From Leucobacter chromiireducens subsp. chromiireducens (GTDB taxonomy: Bacteria > Actinomycetota > Actinomycetes > Actinomycetales > Microbacteriaceae), in contig NZ_QYAD01000003.1 of the NCBI RefSeq assembly GCF_016758255.1, positions 186,001-250,000 of the forward strand: a DNA stretch of 64,000 nt, given 5' to 3'. The notes below the pieces were generated by a model. That model saw only the letters and a list, made by a program, of their open reading frames with translations. It was not told the DNA's origin and did no database searches. The first letter of the stretch is position 1. Every line of letters begins with the position of its first letter. The translations under genes were made by a program, and so were the position numbers. This document shows positions 16,172 to 25,522 of the stretch, one piece after another.

Positions 16172-17311
16172 CTACCGCTTCGGCCACACCCAGGCGGGCG
16201 CATCGAGGAGTCCCTGCCCGCGCACCTGGGTGCCCCAGCCCGCAGACTCGAGCTCGATCTCTGAGCCCGCCGCAGCGAGCGCCCGGCGGAGCGGAGCGGC
16301 GTGTGTCACGACGAGCACCTGTGTGCGCCGGGCTGCCCGCGCGATCAACGCGCCCAGCGGTTCGAGCAGCCCCGGGTGGAGCGAACCCTCCGGCTCGTTC
16401 AACACGATGAGGGGAGGCGGCTCCGCGGGCAGCAGTGCGGCGCAGAGCAGCAGGTAGCGCAGTGTGCCGTCGGAGAGTTCGGCCGTGCCGAGCGGGCGCA
16501 GAAGCCCCGGCTGGTGCAGCAAGAGTTCGAACACCCCGTCGGTCACCGCAATTTCCACGTGCGAGCCAGGGAAGGCATCGGCCACCGCCTCCCGGAGCGG
16601 CCCGTCCTGCCCCGCTTCAATGGCGGTCGCCCACACGGACGCGAGATCCGAGCCATCATCGCTCAGCCAGCGGGTGCGCGTGCCCACCTGCGCCTGGCGG
16701 GCGGGCGCTGCTCGATCGGTGCGGAAGTGGTCGTAGCACCGCCAGTCAGACATGCGGGTGCGTAGCCGCAGCGTGTCCGCGAGCGTACCCGCGTCGTCGA
16801 GGTCGCGCAGCACGCTCTGATCGGGCCGCAGGGTCTGCGGCACCGCACGCCACCCGTCCTCCCGCACGCGCACGGCCCCGCGCGTGCGGTCGATGAACAC
16901 CGCCGACGGCCGGGCCATGCTGCCGGTAAACACCTGCTCGCGCTTGATCTCGGGGTCGTGCAGAAAATAGCTGCGACCGGGATCCACCTGCGGCTGGCCG
17001 AGATCGAGCAGGTACCCGTACTCATCTGCGCCGATGCCGAGCCGCAGCGAGATGGGGCCCTTCCGCACGGTGCCCTGCGCGCCTGGCCCGCCCGGCCGCT
17101 CGGGCCCCGCCCACAGCGCGCTCGCAAGCCCGCCCTCGCGCGCTACCGCGCCAATGATCTCGCCTGCCCCCGCCGCAGCGAGGAGCCGCAGCGCCCGGTA
17201 CAGGCTGGTCTTCCCCGTGCCGTTGGCGCCAGACACGACCGTGAGCGGGCTGAGCGGCACGACAAGATCAACGAGCGAGCGATACCCGGAAACCGCGAAC
17301 GTGGTGATCAT
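16172..17311 (-). CDS. AAA family ATPase (RecF/SMC-like, AAA_21 type)
   Basis: A 379-residue ABC-type ATPase without membrane segments. It opens with ITTFAVSGYRSLVDLVVPL and Walker A GANGTGKTS (residues 29-37), as in RecF, OLD and YbjD-like proteins. Near the C-terminus it has the signature-like LSDGTLRYLLLCAALL, a Walker B LIVLNEPEGSLHP with Asn where Asp is usual before Glu, and a D-loop/switch region VLVVTHAAPL. No nuclease or Toprim domain follows, and no companion gene is adjacent, so a defence role is not supported. Function unknown. A CACACT box 6 nt before the ATG suggests a leaderless mRNA. Confidence 0.8.
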   Translation of the reverse strand: MITTFAVSGYRSLVDLVVPLSPLTVVSGANGTGKTSLYRALRLLAAAGAGEIIGAVAREGGLASALWAGPERPGGPGAQGTVRKGPISLRLGIGADEYGYLLDLGQPQVDPGRSYFLHDPEIKREQVFTGSMARPSAVFIDRTRGAVRVREDGWRAVPQTLRPDQSVLRDLDDAGTLADTLRLRTRMSDWRCYDHFRTDRAAPARQAQVGTRTRWLSDDGSDLASVWATAIEAGQDGPLREAVADAFPGSHVEIAVTDGVFELLLHQPGLLRPLGTAELSDGTLRYLLLCAALLPAEPPPLIVLNEPEGSLHPGLLEPLGALIARAARRTQVLVVTHAAPLRRALAAAGSEIELESAGWGTQVRGQGLLDAPAWVWPKR

Positions 17312-17339
17312 GCGGCCAGTGTGGCACGCACCCCTGACA

Positions 17340-17383
17340 ACGCAGGAGCGGCCGCCCCACGGGTGGGGCGGCCGCTCCTGCGT
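17340..17383. terminator. 21-bp perfect hairpin downstream of the 39-residue Cys-rich gene
   Basis: ACGCAGGAGCGGCCGCCCCAC pairs perfectly with its reverse complement across a 2-nt centre. It begins 17 nt after the stop of the small gene at 17400-17519 and ends about 29 nt before the ATPase gene on the same strand, so it probably insulates the two. No T-run. Confidence 0.75.
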
Positions 17384-17399
17384 ACGTCACTCGGTCAAG

Positions 17400-17519
17400 C
17401 TAGCGCGGGCACACGCAGCGCTCAGCCGTCGGGACGCCCGCAAGGGCCTCCTCGATGTGCTCGCCGCAGCCGGCCCAGGTCATCTTGCTGCACTCATCGC
17501 AGCGTACAGAAGCGCACAT
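17400..17519 (-). CDS. 39-residue Cys-rich small protein (conserved actinobacterial type)
   Basis: The reverse strand from the ATG at 17519 reads 39 codons to TAG. It is preceded by GAGAGGA 7 nt upstream, a good ribosome-binding site, and followed by a 21-bp hairpin, so it looks like a complete gene despite its size. The product carries VRCDECSK (a CxxC pair), then MTWAGCGEHIEEAL, then VPTAERCVCPR (a second CxC pair). Five to six cysteines and a His in 39 residues suggest a single bound zinc. Small proteins with this CxxC...TWxGCGxH...C pattern recur in actinobacteria as hypothetical proteins; I recall no function. Divergent from the phospho-sugar mutase gene. Confidence 0.75.
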   Translation of the reverse strand: MCASVRCDECSKMTWAGCGEHIEEALAGVPTAERCVCPR

Positions 17520-17654
17520 GGGCGATCCTCTCTCAGAGCGTTCAGGTGCCGAGCGCGACACCCGACGGCCAGCCTACCCCGGCTGCGGGCGGGTCGCTGC
17601 CTGGGGTGGTAGCTTGAAATTACTTCGGCATCAGCCGGGGAGGGAGCATACGTG

Positions 17655-19454
17655 ATGGGACAGCGAGTGACGACAACCCCCGGACGTGACGCAGAACCGT
17701 TGCTCGACATGGCGCTCGCCTGGGCCGAGCAGGATCCCGACGCGGAGACGCGGGAGGAGACGACCACACTCGTCGCCCGGGTCCGCGCGGGCGACGAGGC
17801 CGCGCGCGTAGAGCTCACCGCGGCCTTCGACGGGCGCCTCGCGTTCGGCACCGCGGGCCTCCGCGGCCCGCTTGGCGCTGGCCCACTGCGGATGAACCGC
17901 GTAGTCGTCTCGCAGACAAGCGCCGGCTTCGCCGAATACCTGCTCGACCGCGCAGCCCGCGGCGAGACGGAGACCCCGCCGTCCATCGTGATCGGCTACG
18001 ACGGCCGCGTGAACTCTGATGTGTTCGCGCGCGACACCGCCGAGATCATGGCCGGCGCAGGCATCCGCGTCTTCCTCTTCCCCGAGCCTGGCCCCACCCC
18101 GCTCACCGCCTTCGCGGTGCGGCACCTCGGTGTCTCTGCCGGCGTCATGGTCACTGCGAGCCACAACCCGCCGCGGGACAACGGCTACAAGGTGTACCTC
18201 GGCGACGCCGACGCGGGATCCCAAATCGTGCCACCCGTCGACGGTGACATCGCCGAGCGCATCGATCGCATCGCTGCGCGCCCGCTCAGCGAGCTGCCGC
18301 GCAGCTCCGAGTACACGGTGCTCGGCCCCGAGGTCGCCGACGCGTATGTCGCAGACACCGCCGCTGCCCTCGTCGCGGGCTTCCCCCGCGACGCTGCGGG
18401 AGCAGTCGCTGCGGGATCCGAATCTGATTTGCGGATCGTGTACACCGCGATGCACGGTGTTGGCTCCGATCTCGCGCGCCGCGTCTTCACTGCCGCGGGG
18501 CTGCCCTCGGTGACGGTCGTTCCCGAGCAGGATCGCCCGGATGGCGCCTTCCCCACGGTCGCGTTCCCGAACCCCGAAGAGCCCGGCGCGCTCGACATTG
18601 CGTTCCGAGTCGCCCGCACCGTGGACGCGGAGCTCATCGTTGCGCACGACCCCGATGCGGATCGGCTGGCAATCGCGCTGCCCGACGCCACCGCTGCCGA
18701 GGGCTACCGCCGCCTCACTGGCAACGAACTTGGCCTGCTGCTCGGGTGGCGCGCCGCCGAGCGCGAGCGTGTGCGCGCCGAACTGCTCGGCACCGAGGCC
18801 GCCGGCGCACTCGCGTGCACGATCGTCTCCTCCCCCGCGCTCCGCGCCGTTGCCGCTGAGTACGGGCTCGACTACGCCGAGACGCTCTCAGGGTTCAAGT
18901 GGGTGTCGCGCGTACCCGGCCTCATTTTCGGCTTCGAGGAGGCGCTCGGCTACCTCACCCACCCCGCAATCGTGCGCGACAAGGACGGCATCTCTGCGAG
19001 CGCCGACGCAATCGCGATGGTGCGCGAGCTTGCCGCGGCCGGCCGCACCGTGTGGGACCTGCTCGACGACGCGGGAGAGCGCTTCGGGCACTTCGCGAGC
19101 ACGCAGATCACCCTGCGCCTCGACTCGATGGCCGCGGCATCCGCGCTGTCCGCCCGCATTCGCGAGGAGCCGCCCACCGCGTTCGGCGAGGTGGCCGTTG
19201 CCGAGCTGCAGGATCTCCTCACGCCCGGTCTCGCCGAGGTGCCCGCCGATGTGCTGCGCTTCGACCTTGCGGACGGGGCGCGCGTGATGATTCGCCCGAG
19301 CGGCACCGAGCCCAAGCTCAAGGTCTACCTCGACACATTCAGCGCCAAGGGTACGGCCGCCGAGCGGCGAGAGGCCGCGCAGAGCGCGCTCGACACGCTC
19401 GCCGCTGCGCTCCGGGACACGCTGGCCGCGCTGCAGGAGCCCGTGGCGTCATGA
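17655..19454 (+). CDS. phospho-sugar mutase (phosphoglucomutase/phosphomannomutase family)
   Basis: A 599-residue alpha-D-phosphohexomutase. The phosphoserine loop is TASHNPPRDNGYKVY (about residue 163), the metal loop is DPDADRLAI, the sugar-binding loop is FGFEEALGY and the C-terminal phosphate-binding loop is RPSGTEPKLKVY. This length and the N-terminal LAFGTAGLRGPLGAG match the PgcA/ManB-like branch that interconverts glucose-1-P and glucose-6-P (or the mannose equivalents). ATG 17655 follows GGGGAGGGAG; the GTG just before it could also serve. It overlaps the downstream dehydratase start by ATGA. Because manC is in the same window at 26.6 kb, a mannose role is possible but not shown. Confidence 0.9.
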   Translation: MGQRVTTTPGRDAEPLLDMALAWAEQDPDAETREETTTLVARVRAGDEAARVELTAAFDGRLAFGTAGLRGPLGAGPLRMNRVVVSQTSAGFAEYLLDRAARGETETPPSIVIGYDGRVNSDVFARDTAEIMAGAGIRVFLFPEPGPTPLTAFAVRHLGVSAGVMVTASHNPPRDNGYKVYLGDADAGSQIVPPVDGDIAERIDRIAARPLSELPRSSEYTVLGPEVADAYVADTAAALVAGFPRDAAGAVAAGSESDLRIVYTAMHGVGSDLARRVFTAAGLPSVTVVPEQDRPDGAFPTVAFPNPEEPGALDIAFRVARTVDAELIVAHDPDADRLAIALPDATAAEGYRRLTGNELGLLLGWRAAERERVRAELLGTEAAGALACTIVSSPALRAVAAEYGLDYAETLSGFKWVSRVPGLIFGFEEALGYLTHPAIVRDKDGISASADAIAMVRELAAAGRTVWDLLDDAGERFGHFASTQITLRLDSMAAASALSARIREEPPTAFGEVAVAELQDLLTPGLAEVPADVLRFDLADGARVMIRPSGTEPKLKVYLDTFSAKGTAAERREAAQSALDTLAAALRDTLAALQEPVAS

Positions 19455-20371
19455 TCTTCGAGCGCCCCCCGAGCGACGTGGCCCATTGGCTGCGGCGCCC
19501 GGGTGCGCGCGACGACAAGTATCGCCGCGGTGTGCTCGGCGTGCGCACCGGATCGGCACTGTACCCGGGCGCCGCCGTGCTCGGGGTCGGGGCCGCCTGG
19601 CGCACCGGGCTCGGTCTGCTCCGCTACGTGCCGCCCGTCGACGACGCGGCATCGCCGTGGGGCTTGCCCTCCCCCGCGGCTGCCGTCCTCGCGGCGCACC
19701 CCGAGACCGTGTTCGGCCCGGCACCCGAGGGGGCACGGCCCTGCGATGCCTGGCTCATCGGTTCGGGCACCGACCCCGCTGCCCGCGCTGCCGCGGAGAC
19801 CGCTGCGCTTGCTGCGCTCCTTGCAGGTTCGGCGCCCGTTGTTGTCGACGCTGGCGCGCTCGGCCTCGCCGCCGCGCTGAGCGCCGCCGAGCGAACGGTT
19901 GCTGCGCCCCTCATCCTCACTCCGCACGCAGGCGAGTTCACCCGGCTGTGGCAGGCGGCGGATCTTGGCGCCGTTCCCGCGGCGCTGCGTTCACCGGAAG
20001 ATGTCGCGGGGCGCGGGGTCGCCGCCGCCGAACTCGCGGCGGTGCTCGGCGTCACCGTACTGCTGAAGGGGTCACGCACGATCGCCGCGACACCGCACGG
20101 ACACCAGTTCGTCGGCCCCGAAGCAACGCCCTGGCTCGCCACTGCTGGCACGGGCGATGTGCTCGCCGGCGTACTCGGGGCGCTCGTCGCCGCGCAAACG
20201 GAGGCCGTGCGCCAGGATCCCGATCTGCTTGCAGAACTCGGCATCGCCGCTGCGCAGCTGCACGATCGCGCAGCCCGCATCGCGGCCGGAGGCACCGGCG
20301 TGCAGCGCCCCATCACCGCTGGAGACGTGGTGAGCGCCCTCCCTGCGGCATACGCGGAGCTCGCGGCGTAG
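19451..20371 (+). CDS. nnrD: ADP/ATP-dependent (S)-NAD(P)H-hydrate dehydratase
   Basis: A 306-residue ribokinase-like enzyme that repairs the hydrated forms of NADH and NADPH. DDKYRRGVLGVRTGSALYPGAA at the N-terminus, LIGSGTDPA, DAGAL, LTPHAGEFTRL and ATAGTGDVLAGVLGAL are the family signatures, the last including the catalytic Asp. In many bacteria it is fused to the NAD(P)HX epimerase (NnrE); here the epimerase half is absent, so this is a stand-alone dehydratase. Its ATG overlaps the mutase stop (ATGA), implying co-translation. The final residues end 21 nt before the convergent thymidine phosphorylase gene. Confidence 0.9.
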   Translation: MIFERPPSDVAHWLRRPGARDDKYRRGVLGVRTGSALYPGAAVLGVGAAWRTGLGLLRYVPPVDDAASPWGLPSPAAAVLAAHPETVFGPAPEGARPCDAWLIGSGTDPAARAAAETAALAALLAGSAPVVVDAGALGLAAALSAAERTVAAPLILTPHAGEFTRLWQAADLGAVPAALRSPEDVAGRGVAAAELAAVLGVTVLLKGSRTIAATPHGHQFVGPEATPWLATAGTGDVLAGVLGALVAAQTEAVRQDPDLLAELGIAAAQLHDRAARIAAGGTGVQRPITAGDVVSALPAAYAELAA

Positions 20372-20392
20372 AGATTCTCGCGGCGGGCCGAG

Positions 20393-21694
20393 TTAGGCGA
20401 CCACGCGCCCTGCAACAAGCGGACGCACGGTCGGGGCGGCCTCACCCAGCTCAACCGCGGTTGCAAGAGACTCGAGCCCGCGGGCCAGTCGGCCCGGCGT
20501 ATCGCAGCGCACCTCGAAGAGCGGATCGCCCGCGCGCACAGTGTCACCCGGGCGCACGAGCACCTCAACCCCCGCGGCATGGTCGACCGGGTCACCCGGC
20601 CGCGCGCGGCCCGCGCCCAGCCGCCACGCACCGACGCCCACGGCGCGCGCGTCGACTCGCTGCACGATGCCGTCGGTGGCAGCCCGAACGATCTCGGTTT
20701 CACGTGCAACGGGGAGCTCCGCGTCGGGGTCGCCGCCCTGCGCTGCGATGAGGCGCCGCCACGAGTCCATGGCCCGCCCGTCGGTAAGCGCGGGGGCGGG
20801 GTCGACATCGGTGAAGCCGGCGAGGTCGAGCATCTCGCGGGCCAGCGCAAGCGTCAGCTCGACCACGTCTGCGGGGCCGCCGCCGGCCAGCACCTCGACC
20901 GACTCGCGCACCTCGTTCGCGTTGCCCACCGAGCGGCCCAGCGGGGCGTCCATGTCGGTGAGCAGCGCCACCGTCTGCAGGCCGGAGTCGGCGCCGAGCT
21001 GCACCATGGTCTGTGCGAGCTCCTGCGCGTCCGTCAGGTCGGGCAGGAACGCCCCGGAGCCGAACTTCACATCGAGCACGAGACCGTCGGCGCCCTCAGC
21101 GATCTTCTTGCTCATGATGGACGACGCGATGAGCGGCACCGCTGCGACTGTCCCCGTGACGTCGCGAAGCGCGTACATCGCGCGGTCAGCAGGGGCAAGG
21201 CCCGATCCTGCGGCGCAGATCACGCCGCCCGTGTCCCGCAGCACCGCGTACATTTCCTCGTTCGAGAGGGCGGCGCGCCAGCCCGGGATCGATTCGAGCT
21301 TGTCGAGCGTGCCACCCGTGTGGCCCAGGCCGCGCCCCGACAGCTGCGGCACGGCGACACCGAGCGAGGCGAGGAGTGGCACGAGCGGCAGGGTGATCTT
21401 GTCGCCGACGCCGCCCGTCGAGTGCTTGTCGATGGCCGGGCGGCCGAGGCCTGTGAACGAGAGGCGCTCGCCGCTCGCGATCATCGCCGCGGTGAGCTCG
21501 CGGATCTCGCGGCGCCCCATCCCTTGAATCACGATGGCCATGAGCAGCGCGCTCATCTGCTCGGGGGCCACGACGCCGCGCGTGAAGGCGTCGACCACCC
21601 AGGCGATCTCGTCGGGGCGAAGCTCCCCCGCGTGGCGTTTGGTGTTGATCAGATCGACAACGTCGTGGGGCTCGGTCACGTGCGCGTTCACCAT
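20393..21694 (-). CDS. deoA: thymidine phosphorylase (pyrimidine-nucleoside phosphorylase)
   Basis: A 433-residue enzyme that splits thymidine or other pyrimidine nucleosides with phosphate to base and deoxyribose-1-phosphate. The family fingerprint appears in order: DLINTKRHAGELRPDEIAW, MSALLMAI, KHSTGGVGDKITLPL (phosphate site), SGRGLGHTGGTLDKLE and DVKFGSGAF. The C-terminal PYNP domain carries VRPGDTVRAGDPLFEV. Length is normal. The ATG at 21694 is preceded, 6 nt away, by TAGGCT on the reverse strand and has no Shine-Dalgarno, so the transcript is probably leaderless. It is monocistronic, with convergent nnrD downstream and a palindromic repeat upstream. Confidence 0.94.
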   Translation of the reverse strand: MVNAHVTEPHDVVDLINTKRHAGELRPDEIAWVVDAFTRGVVAPEQMSALLMAIVIQGMGRREIRELTAAMIASGERLSFTGLGRPAIDKHSTGGVGDKITLPLVPLLASLGVAVPQLSGRGLGHTGGTLDKLESIPGWRAALSNEEMYAVLRDTGGVICAAGSGLAPADRAMYALRDVTGTVAAVPLIASSIMSKKIAEGADGLVLDVKFGSGAFLPDLTDAQELAQTMVQLGADSGLQTVALLTDMDAPLGRSVGNANEVRESVEVLAGGGPADVVELTLALAREMLDLAGFTDVDPAPALTDGRAMDSWRRLIAAQGGDPDAELPVARETEIVRAATDGIVQRVDARAVGVGAWRLGAGRARPGDPVDHAAGVEVLVRPGDTVRAGDPLFEVRCDTPGRLARGLESLATAVELGEAAPTVRPLVAGRVVA

Positions 21695-21700
21695 GCCGCC

Positions 21701-21706
21701 AGCCTA
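21701..21706 (-). promoter_or_regulatory. -10 box (TAGGCT) of deoA, leaderless
   Basis: On the minus strand, TAGGCT is followed by GGCGGC and then the ATG of deoA. The 6-nt gap puts the expected transcription start at the start codon. No ribosome-binding site is present. Confidence 0.65.
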
Positions 21707-21757
21707 AGCCCCTCGGCTCTGCGCCACGCCGACCTCTCCCCACACCCACAGCTTTCA

Positions 21758-21816
21758 GGGTCACTTGGGCAGGGTGTCGCCGAGCACCTGAAAGCGACAC
21801 CCTGCCAAACTGACCC
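21758..21816. repeat. intergenic palindromic element, copy A
   Basis: Two 23-nt arms (21758-21780 and 21794-21816) pair at 21 of 23 positions. The left arm begins GGGTCACTTGGGCAGGGTGT, identical over 20 nt to the arm of copy B at 40242-40308. Alternative pairing of CTTTCAGG (just left) with CCTGAAAG in the loop is possible. It lies between yihY (upstream, same strand) and deoA, so it could terminate yihY transcripts, but its reuse elsewhere argues for a dispersed repeat. Confidence 0.75.
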
Positions 21817-21861
21817 CGATTCGGCGGGAACGTGGGCTGGCAGGCCGCAGCGCGGCGCAGA

Positions 21862-22839
21862 TCAGGCAGCGTGCGGGGGTGGGGCGTCGGGCAGGCCCAG
21901 GGTGCGGTCTTGCCCCGTCGCGATCCAGCACGAGGTGAGCAGCAGCGCGCGGCAGATGAAGTTGAACCAGAGGAGCAGGCCAACGAACACCGCGAAGGTG
22001 GCGAGGAGCGGGTTGCTCGTCGCGCCGCCCAGCAGCGCGGACCCGAGAATCTTCAGTCCGAGCAGCGCCGCACCGCCGAGCGCGCAGCCGGTGAGCAGCG
22101 CCCAGCGCGGCACGCGCACTTCAGCGAGCAGGCGGTGCATCGCCATGAGCACGAGCACGTCAAACACGAACATCGCGCCGTAGCGCACGAGCGTGCCGAG
22201 CCAACCGAAGAACCAGCTGTCGCCGTCCGCGCCGATGAGTCCGAGCAGCCAGTCTGCGAGGCCCGAACTGAGCACGGTGAGGCCCGCGGACACGAGGATG
22301 GCGACAAAGAAGCCGACCGCAAGCGCGAGGTCGCGCAACTTCAGCAGGAGCGCGTTGCGATACTCCTTGACCTCGAGGCCGAAAATGATGCGAATGGAGC
22401 GACGGGTGCCGGTGAACCAGTTGAGGGCCACCCAGACGAGCGCGCCACCGGCAACGATGCTGCCCCAGTTGAAGGTGCGCCCCTGGAGCAGCATGCTGAT
22501 GTCGACCGCGTAGCCGTGGCCCGGCCCGACGAGCCCGGGCACAAACGTGTTGAGCTGATCGACGAGCGTGTCAACGAGCTCGGGCCGGCCACTCAGCACG
22601 ATCCCGAAGATGCCAAAGCCGAGCCAGAGCCCCGCGAACACGGCGAAGAGTGCCTGGTAGCTCATGCCGCCGGAGAGCACGCTGCCGCCCACGTTCGTGA
22701 AGTGTGAGAAGGTGCGCACGGGGTGCAGGCGCTGCGCACGCTGCCACAGGGTCATCCCCTGGCGCACCACCTCAGACACACGAGACGCCCCGGTCGTTTC
22801 CTCAGCGGCGGCTGGAGAAGCGTCACGGGGCGTCGTCAT
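21862..22839 (-). CDS. YihY/virulence factor BrkB family membrane protein
   Basis: A 325-residue inner-membrane protein with about six hydrophobic spans. The conserved family start is visible as LHPVRTFSHFTNVGGSVLSGGMSYQALFAVFAG in two adjoining segments, and later GSIVAGGALVWVALNWF and LATFAVFVGLLLWFNF. The function of YihY proteins is not established; they are not ribonuclease BN despite older annotations. The ATG is 6 nt downstream of a minus-strand TAGCAT box, consistent with leaderless transcription. It lies downstream of, and on the same strand as, the sdh operon but has its own promoter signal. Confidence 0.88.
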   Translation of the reverse strand: MTTPRDASPAAAEETTGASRVSEVVRQGMTLWQRAQRLHPVRTFSHFTNVGGSVLSGGMSYQALFAVFAGLWLGFGIFGIVLSGRPELVDTLVDQLNTFVPGLVGPGHGYAVDISMLLQGRTFNWGSIVAGGALVWVALNWFTGTRRSIRIIFGLEVKEYRNALLLKLRDLALAVGFFVAILVSAGLTVLSSGLADWLLGLIGADGDSWFFGWLGTLVRYGAMFVFDVLVLMAMHRLLAEVRVPRWALLTGCALGGAALLGLKILGSALLGGATSNPLLATFAVFVGLLLWFNFICRALLLTSCWIATGQDRTLGLPDAPPPHAA

Positions 22840-22845
22840 GATGCC

Positions 22846-22851
22846 ATGCTA
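22846..22851 (-). promoter_or_regulatory. -10 box (TAGCAT) of yihY, leaderless
   Basis: Minus strand TAGCAT, then GGCATC, then the ATG. The 6-nt spacing and lack of Shine-Dalgarno match the other leaderless starts in this window. Confidence 0.6.
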
Positions 22852-22877
22852 GCGGGCTTGCGGCCCGCAGCCGGGAC

Positions 22878-23642
22878 TTAAGAGGTCTTGCCGGTGCGGA
22901 TCGCAGCCTTGACCTCGGCAATTGCCTTGGTCACCTGGATGCCACGCGGGCAGGCGTCGGTGCAGTTGAAGGTGGTGCGGCAACGCCACACGCCCTCGGT
23001 GTCGTTCAGCACGTCGAGGCGGACCTGAGCGTTGTCATCGCGCGAATCGAAGATGAAGCGGTGCGCGTTGACGATCGCGGCGGGGCCGAAGTACTGACCG
23101 TCGGTCCAGAACACGGGGCACGAGGTGGTGCACGCCGCGCAGAGGATGCACTTGGTCGTGTCGTCGAAGCGCTCGCGATCCTCGATCGACTGAATGCGCT
23201 CCTTGCCGCCCTCGGGGGCCGAGTTCGACACGAGGAAGGGCTGCACCTCACGGTATGCCGCGAAGAACGGCTCCATGTCGACGATGAGATCCTTCTCGAG
23301 CGGCAGGCCCTTAATCGCCTCAACGTAGATCGGCTTCGAGATATCGAGGTCCTTGATCAGCGTCTTGCAGGCCAGGCGGTTGCGACCGTTGATACGCATC
23401 GCGTCCGAGCCACAGATGCCGTGCGCGCACGAGCGGCGGAAGGACAGCGTGCCGTCCTGATCCCACTTGATGCGGTGCAGGGCGTCAAGGATTCGGTCCG
23501 TCGGATACATCTCGACGTCGAAGTCCTCCCAGTACGCCTCACGCCCGGACTCGGGCAGGTAGCGACGCACCAGCAGGGTGACGGTGAACGGCTTGGGGGC
23601 TTCCTCGACCTGTGCGGGAGCCTCGGTGGTAACGGTGCTCAT
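22878..23642 (-). CDS. sdhB: succinate dehydrogenase iron-sulfur subunit
   Basis: A 254-residue subunit that passes electrons from the flavoprotein to quinone through three Fe-S clusters. The 2Fe-2S site is in SFRRSCAHGICGSDAM with a later Cys at NRLACKTLI; the 4Fe-4S and 3Fe-4S sites are in CILCAACTTSCPVFW and CRTTFNCTDACPRGI. Length and order are as in complex II of TCA-cycle actinobacteria. It starts 3 nt after sdhA and is the last gene of sdhCDAB. It is a peripheral membrane protein on the cytoplasmic side. Confidence 0.97.
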   Translation of the reverse strand: MSTVTTEAPAQVEEAPKPFTVTLLVRRYLPESGREAYWEDFDVEMYPTDRILDALHRIKWDQDGTLSFRRSCAHGICGSDAMRINGRNRLACKTLIKDLDISKPIYVEAIKGLPLEKDLIVDMEPFFAAYREVQPFLVSNSAPEGGKERIQSIEDRERFDDTTKCILCAACTTSCPVFWTDGQYFGPAAIVNAHRFIFDSRDDNAQVRLDVLNDTEGVWRCRTTFNCTDACPRGIQVTKAIAEVKAAIRTGKTS

Positions 23643-23645
23643 GGC

Positions 23646-25478
23646 CTAGTACTTCCTCTCCAGCGGCGGGTACCGCAGTTCGCCCTGCTCGTTCTTCGTC
23701 ATAACGACGGGCTTCCAATCCAGACGGATGTGGTCCTCGGGGTTCGCCGAGTGCGGGTTGCCCGTGAGGTACGCCATCGTGTGCTGCATGTAGTTCTCGT
23801 CGTCGCGCTTCGGGTAGTCGTCGCGCATGTGGCCGCCGCGGCTTTCCTTGCGGTTACGCGCAGCGAAGACGAGCACCTCTGCGAGGTCGAGCAGGAAGCC
23901 GAGCTCGATCGCCTCGAGCAGATCGGTGTTATAGCGCTGGCCGCGATCCTGCACGCCAACGTTCTGGTAGCGCAGGCGCAGCTCGTGAATCACACCGAGC
24001 ACCTCGGTGAGCGACTCCTCGGTGCGGAACACCTGAGCGCCGCGGTCCATGGCCTCCTGCAGCTCCTTGCGGATGTCTGCGACGCGCTCGGTGCCGTTTC
24101 CGTTGCGGAAGCCCTCGACCATGTCGCGGACGAACGCTGCGGGGTCCTCGGGCAGCGGCGTGAAGTCAACCGTCTGCGCGTAGTCGGCAGCGTGGTTGCC
24201 CGAGCGCTTGCCGAACACGTTGATGTCAAGCAGCGAGTTGGTGCCGAGGCGGTTCGAGCCGTGCACCGAAACGCACGCGCACTCGCCGGCGGCGTAGAGG
24301 CCGGGAACGACGGTCGTGTTGTCCGAGAGCACCTGCGCGTCGTTGTTCGTGGGGATGCCGCCCATCGCGTAGTGCGCGGTGGGGAACACGGGAACGGGCT
24401 CGGTCACCGGGTCGACACCCAGGTAGGTGCGCGCGAACTCGGTGATGTCGGGGAGCTTCGTCTCGAGCACCTCGGCGCCCAGGTGGGTGCAGTCGAGGTA
24501 GACGTAGTCCTTGTGCGGGCCGGCGCCGCGGCCGTCGAGCACTTCCTGCACCATCGAGCGGGCGACGATGTCGCGCGGCGCGAGGTCCTTAATCGTGGGC
24601 GCGTAGCGCTCCATGAAGCGCTCGCCCGAGGCGTTGCGGAGGATAGCGCCCTCACCGCGTGCGCCCTCGGTGAGGAGGATGCCAAGGCCGGCAAGGCCGG
24701 TCGGGTGGAACTGGTAGAACTCGATGTCCTCGAGCGGCAGGCCCTTGCGCCAAACAATGCCGACGCCGTCGCCCGTGAGGGTGTGTGCGTTCGACGTCGT
24801 CTTGAACACCTTGCCGAAGCCACCGGTGGCGAAGACGATCGACTTGGCCTGGAAGACGTGCAGCGCACCCGTCGCGAGCTCGTACGCGACGACGCCCGAG
24901 GGCTTCTTCACGCCATCGACCTCAGTCATGACGAGGTCGAGCACGTAGTACTCGTTGAAGAAGTTGACGCCCAGCTTCACGCAGTTCTGGAACAGCGTCT
25001 GGAGGATCATGTGGCCCGTGCGGTCTGCTGCGTAGCAGGCGCGGCGCACCGCAGCCTTGCCGTGATCGCGGGTGTGGCCGCCGAAGCGACGCTGGTCGAT
25101 CTTCCCGTCCGGCGTGCGGTTGAAGGGAAGGCCCATGTTCTCGAGGTCGATGACCGCGTCGATGGCCTCCTTCGCGAGGATCTCAGCCGCGTCCTGGTCG
25201 ACGAGGTAGTCGCCGCCCTTGACGGTGTCGAAGGTGTGCCACTCCCAGTTGTCGTCCTCGACGTTGGCGAGCGCCGCGGCCATGCCGCCCTGCGCCGCAC
25301 CGGTGTGCGAACGGGTGGGGTACAGCTTCGTGATGACCGCGGTCTTCGCCTTGGGGCCAGCCTCGATGGCAGCACGCATGCCCGCGCCACCGGCGCCGAC
25401 AATCACCACATCGAACTGGTGGTAGGTGACGCCGTCCTTGACGGTAACTTCTTCGCCCTGGTGGGTATCTGTAGTCAC
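23646..25478 (-). CDS. sdhA: succinate dehydrogenase flavoprotein subunit
   Basis: A 610-residue catalytic subunit oxidising succinate to fumarate. The FAD-binding motif [18 protein letters not shown] starts near residue 26; the His for covalent FAD attachment is in [11 protein letters not shown] (about residue 58); the substrate region contains [12 protein letters not shown] and [11 protein letters not shown], and the catalytic Arg lies near HYAMGG. Length is normal for SdhA. It is preceded by sdhD (44 nt gap) and overlaps nothing. A reading frame of 842 codons on the opposite strand across this gene is a GC-bias shadow. Confidence 0.97.
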   Translation of the reverse strand: MTTDTHQGEEVTVKDGVTYHQFDVVIVGAGGAGMRAAIEAGPKAKTAVITKLYPTRSHTGAAQGGMAAALANVEDDNWEWHTFDTVKGGDYLVDQDAAEILAKEAIDAVIDLENMGLPFNRTPDGKIDQRRFGGHTRDHGKAAVRRACYAADRTGHMILQTLFQNCVKLGVNFFNEYYVLDLVMTEVDGVKKPSGVVAYELATGALHVFQAKSIVFATGGFGKVFKTTSNAHTLTGDGVGIVWRKGLPLEDIEFYQFHPTGLAGLGILLTEGARGEGAILRNASGERFMERYAPTIKDLAPRDIVARSMVQEVLDGRGAGPHKDYVYLDCTHLGAEVLETKLPDITEFARTYLGVDPVTEPVPVFPTAHYAMGGIPTNNDAQVLSDNTTVVPGLYAAGECACVSVHGSNRLGTNSLLDINVFGKRSGNHAADYAQTVDFTPLPEDPAAFVRDMVEGFRNGNGTERVADIRKELQEAMDRGAQVFRTEESLTEVLGVIHELRLRYQNVGVQDRGQRYNTDLLEAIELGFLLDLAEVLVFAARNRKESRGGHMRDDYPKRDDENYMQHTMAYLTGNPHSANPEDHIRLDWKPVVMTKNEQGELRYPPLERKY

Positions 25479-25522
25479 GTGATTCCTATTCTCGTTTCAG
25501 AAAACCTGTGCCGGAGACCCGG

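Noticed and set aside
16172..17311. Anti-phage defence role for the AAA ATPase
   Set aside because: No Toprim, nuclease, reverse transcriptase or other effector gene is adjacent; neighbours are regulators and housekeeping genes.
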